A stretch of 42,157 nt of DNA, taken from assembly GCA_023665865.1 (NCBI GenBank), contig JAMPDC010000001.1, positions 461,474 to 503,630 on the forward strand, in the 5' to 3' direction. The translations under genes were made by a program, and so were the position numbers. Below the pieces are notes generated by a model. It was not told where the DNA came from and did no database searches. It was given only the letters and a program-made list of their open reading frames with translations. Source of the DNA: Staphylococcus sp. (GTDB lineage Bacteria > Bacteroidota > Bacteroidia > Bacteroidales > Muribaculaceae). Of the stretch, positions 41,269 to 42,157 are shown piece after piece (within the stretch, counting starts at the first letter, position 1; each line of letters starts with the position of its first letter).

Positions 41269-41951
41269 TGATGAAGGACCTCAAAGGAATAAAGGGAAAA
41301 TTCTACATAGCCTCGCTCATCGAAGAGGGTGAACACGAGCACCAGGACTTCAAATTTGCCATCTCCGACGCACGCAAGATAGCCCGCAGCATCTCAGCCT
41401 TCGCCAACAACGACGGAGGCCGCCTCCTCGTAGGTGTCAAAGACAACGGCGTCATCGCAGGCATACGCAACGAGGAAGACATCTACGTCATCGAGCAGGC
41501 CGCCGAGATGTATTGCCATCCACCCCAGCAGATCCACGTCACCGCCTTCCGCACCGACCCCGACAAGACAGTGCTCCGCATCGAGATCGACCGTGCCAGG
41601 CGCCGGCCGGTAGCAGTCATCGAAGCCGACGGAGCCCACCGCGCATACTACCGCGTCAAAGACGAAAACATCGCCGCCCCCGACATCATGGTGCGCGCAT
41701 GGATAGCCGCCGCTGCCGACGAAGGCCACCTCATCTCCATCACCTCACCCCAACAGCAGCTCATCGACATGATGCAGCAGAGCACCCGTGTCACCGTCGA
41801 AACCTTCATGCTCACCGCCCACGTCTCACGCTCCACAGCCGAAGACACCGTCATCAGCCTCCACGCCATGAACCTCCTCGACTTCCGATATGACGGCAAA
41901 GAATTCACACTCCACCTCAAAGAACCCGCAGATGCTACCGCAGAACCATGA
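41268..41951 (+). CDS. AlbA_2 (Schlafen-type) domain protein with C-terminal winged helix
   Basis: Protein of 227 residues. The N-terminal AlbA_2 domain includes EHEHQDFKFAISDARKIARS, SISAFANNDGGRLLVGVKDNG and VIAGIRNEED, the signature of this nucleic-acid-binding domain. The C-terminus after about residue 155 looks like a winged helix (QQLIDMMQQSTRVTVETFMLTA, then SRSTAEDTVISLHAMNLLDF). A DNA- or RNA-linked regulatory role is likely; the target is unknown. The start is ATG-ATG at 41268, overlapping the luxS stop. The last few codons (ADATAEP) are read from the first copy of a 26-bp tandem repeat that continues beyond the gene. Confidence 0.88.
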   Translation: MMKDLKGIKGKFYIASLIEEGEHEHQDFKFAISDARKIARSISAFANNDGGRLLVGVKDNGVIAGIRNEEDIYVIEQAAEMYCHPPQQIHVTAFRTDPDKTVLRIEIDRARRRPVAVIEADGAHRAYYRVKDENIAAPDIMVRAWIAAAADEGHLISITSPQQQLIDMMQQSTRVTVETFMLTAHVSRSTAEDTVISLHAMNLLDFRYDGKEFTLHLKEPADATAEP

Positions 41952-42157
41952 CGTGAAATGATGCTACCGCGGAACCGCAACGTGAAATGGTACCGTGGAA
42001 CCGCAACGCGAAATGGTACCGTGGAACCGCAACGTGAAATGGTACCGTGGAACCACCACCACGCAATGGAACCCGAAACCGCAACGCGAAATGGTACCGT
42101 GGAACCGCAACGCGAAATGGTACCGTGGAACCGCAACGCGAAATGGTACCGTGGAAC
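41932..42157. repeat. 26-bp tandem repeat array, open at the window end
   Basis: The unit is ATGGTACCGTGGAACC followed by GCAACGCGAA. About 8.6 copies are visible, starting at 41932, 41961, 41987, 42013, 42039, 42066, 42091, 42117 and 42143 (the last one cut). The first two copies are diverged (ATGCTACCG), the fifth and sixth are altered, and the rest are near identical. Each canonical unit contains GGTACC. Confidence 0.92.

Noticed and set aside
41648-42136. Minus-strand frame through the 26-bp array
   Set aside because: The peptide is a frame-shifting translation of the tandem repeat; the unit length is not a multiple of three.
41932-42157. Possible CRISPR array
   Set aside because: Units are contiguous with no unique spacers, and no cas genes are present.

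Overview
The window looks like chromosomal DNA of a Bacteroidales bacterium, most likely Muribaculaceae-like. The reasons are recurrent Bacteroidetes-type promoters (TTTG, about 20 bp, then TAnnTTTG), bifunctional fkp, the lysS-gpsA-pgi order, a lysyl-tRNA synthetase with the phylum's C-terminal extension, ECF sigma factors with unrecognised membrane partners, DUF3857, DUF4377 and DUF2167 proteins, and TonB-type outer-membrane proteins. Species assignment is inference. No phage, integrase, transposase or CRISPR array was seen.

Layout. 1-3.95 kb: a tRNA-like 3' end, a Na+/Ca2+ exchanger overlapping tail-to-tail with an AraC-type regulator, a NYN-domain protein and a PAP2 phosphatase. 4.1-8.9 kb: an apparent operon of ECF sigma factor, single-TM protein (possible anti-sigma), small secreted protein, outer-membrane barrel and plug-plus-barrel receptor. 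9-12 kb: lepA, then a second ECF sigma factor with a four-TM partner. 12.1-17.6 kb (minus strand): SDR, small ORF, SecDF-P1-like lipoprotein, CE1-type esterase, DUF4377 lipoprotein, Crp/Fnr regulator, and a membrane-protein/winged-helix pair behind a duplicated operator. 17.9-22.4 kb: tRNA-Leu(CAA) and the run rnz, DUF2167, aminopeptidase P, gamma-carbonic anhydrase. 22.6-26.6 kb: two DUF3857/transglutaminase-like proteins. 26.9-36.3 kb (plus strand): fkp, lysS, gpsA, pgi, metX and an EamA transporter. 36.8-38.8 kb (minus strand): DUF2156 and fabD. 39-42 kb: tatA, tatC, mtnN, luxS and an AlbA_2 protein.

How the genes fit together. mtnN and luxS are adjacent and carry out successive steps of S-adenosylhomocysteine detoxification; metX nearby feeds methionine synthesis. 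fkp makes GDP-fucose for surface glycans. lysS, gpsA and pgi are housekeeping. The two ECF modules probably sense envelope state.

The most unusual content is non-coding. It includes a 551-bp inverted repeat filling the gap between two convergent genes from stop codon to stop codon, GGTACC-rich and GAGTC-type repeats at several intergenic sites, a 26-bp tandem array that encodes the end of the last gene, a 30-bp perfect palindrome, a twin operator set inside a promoter spacer, very short leaders at several genes, and structured leaders at tRNA-Leu and metX.
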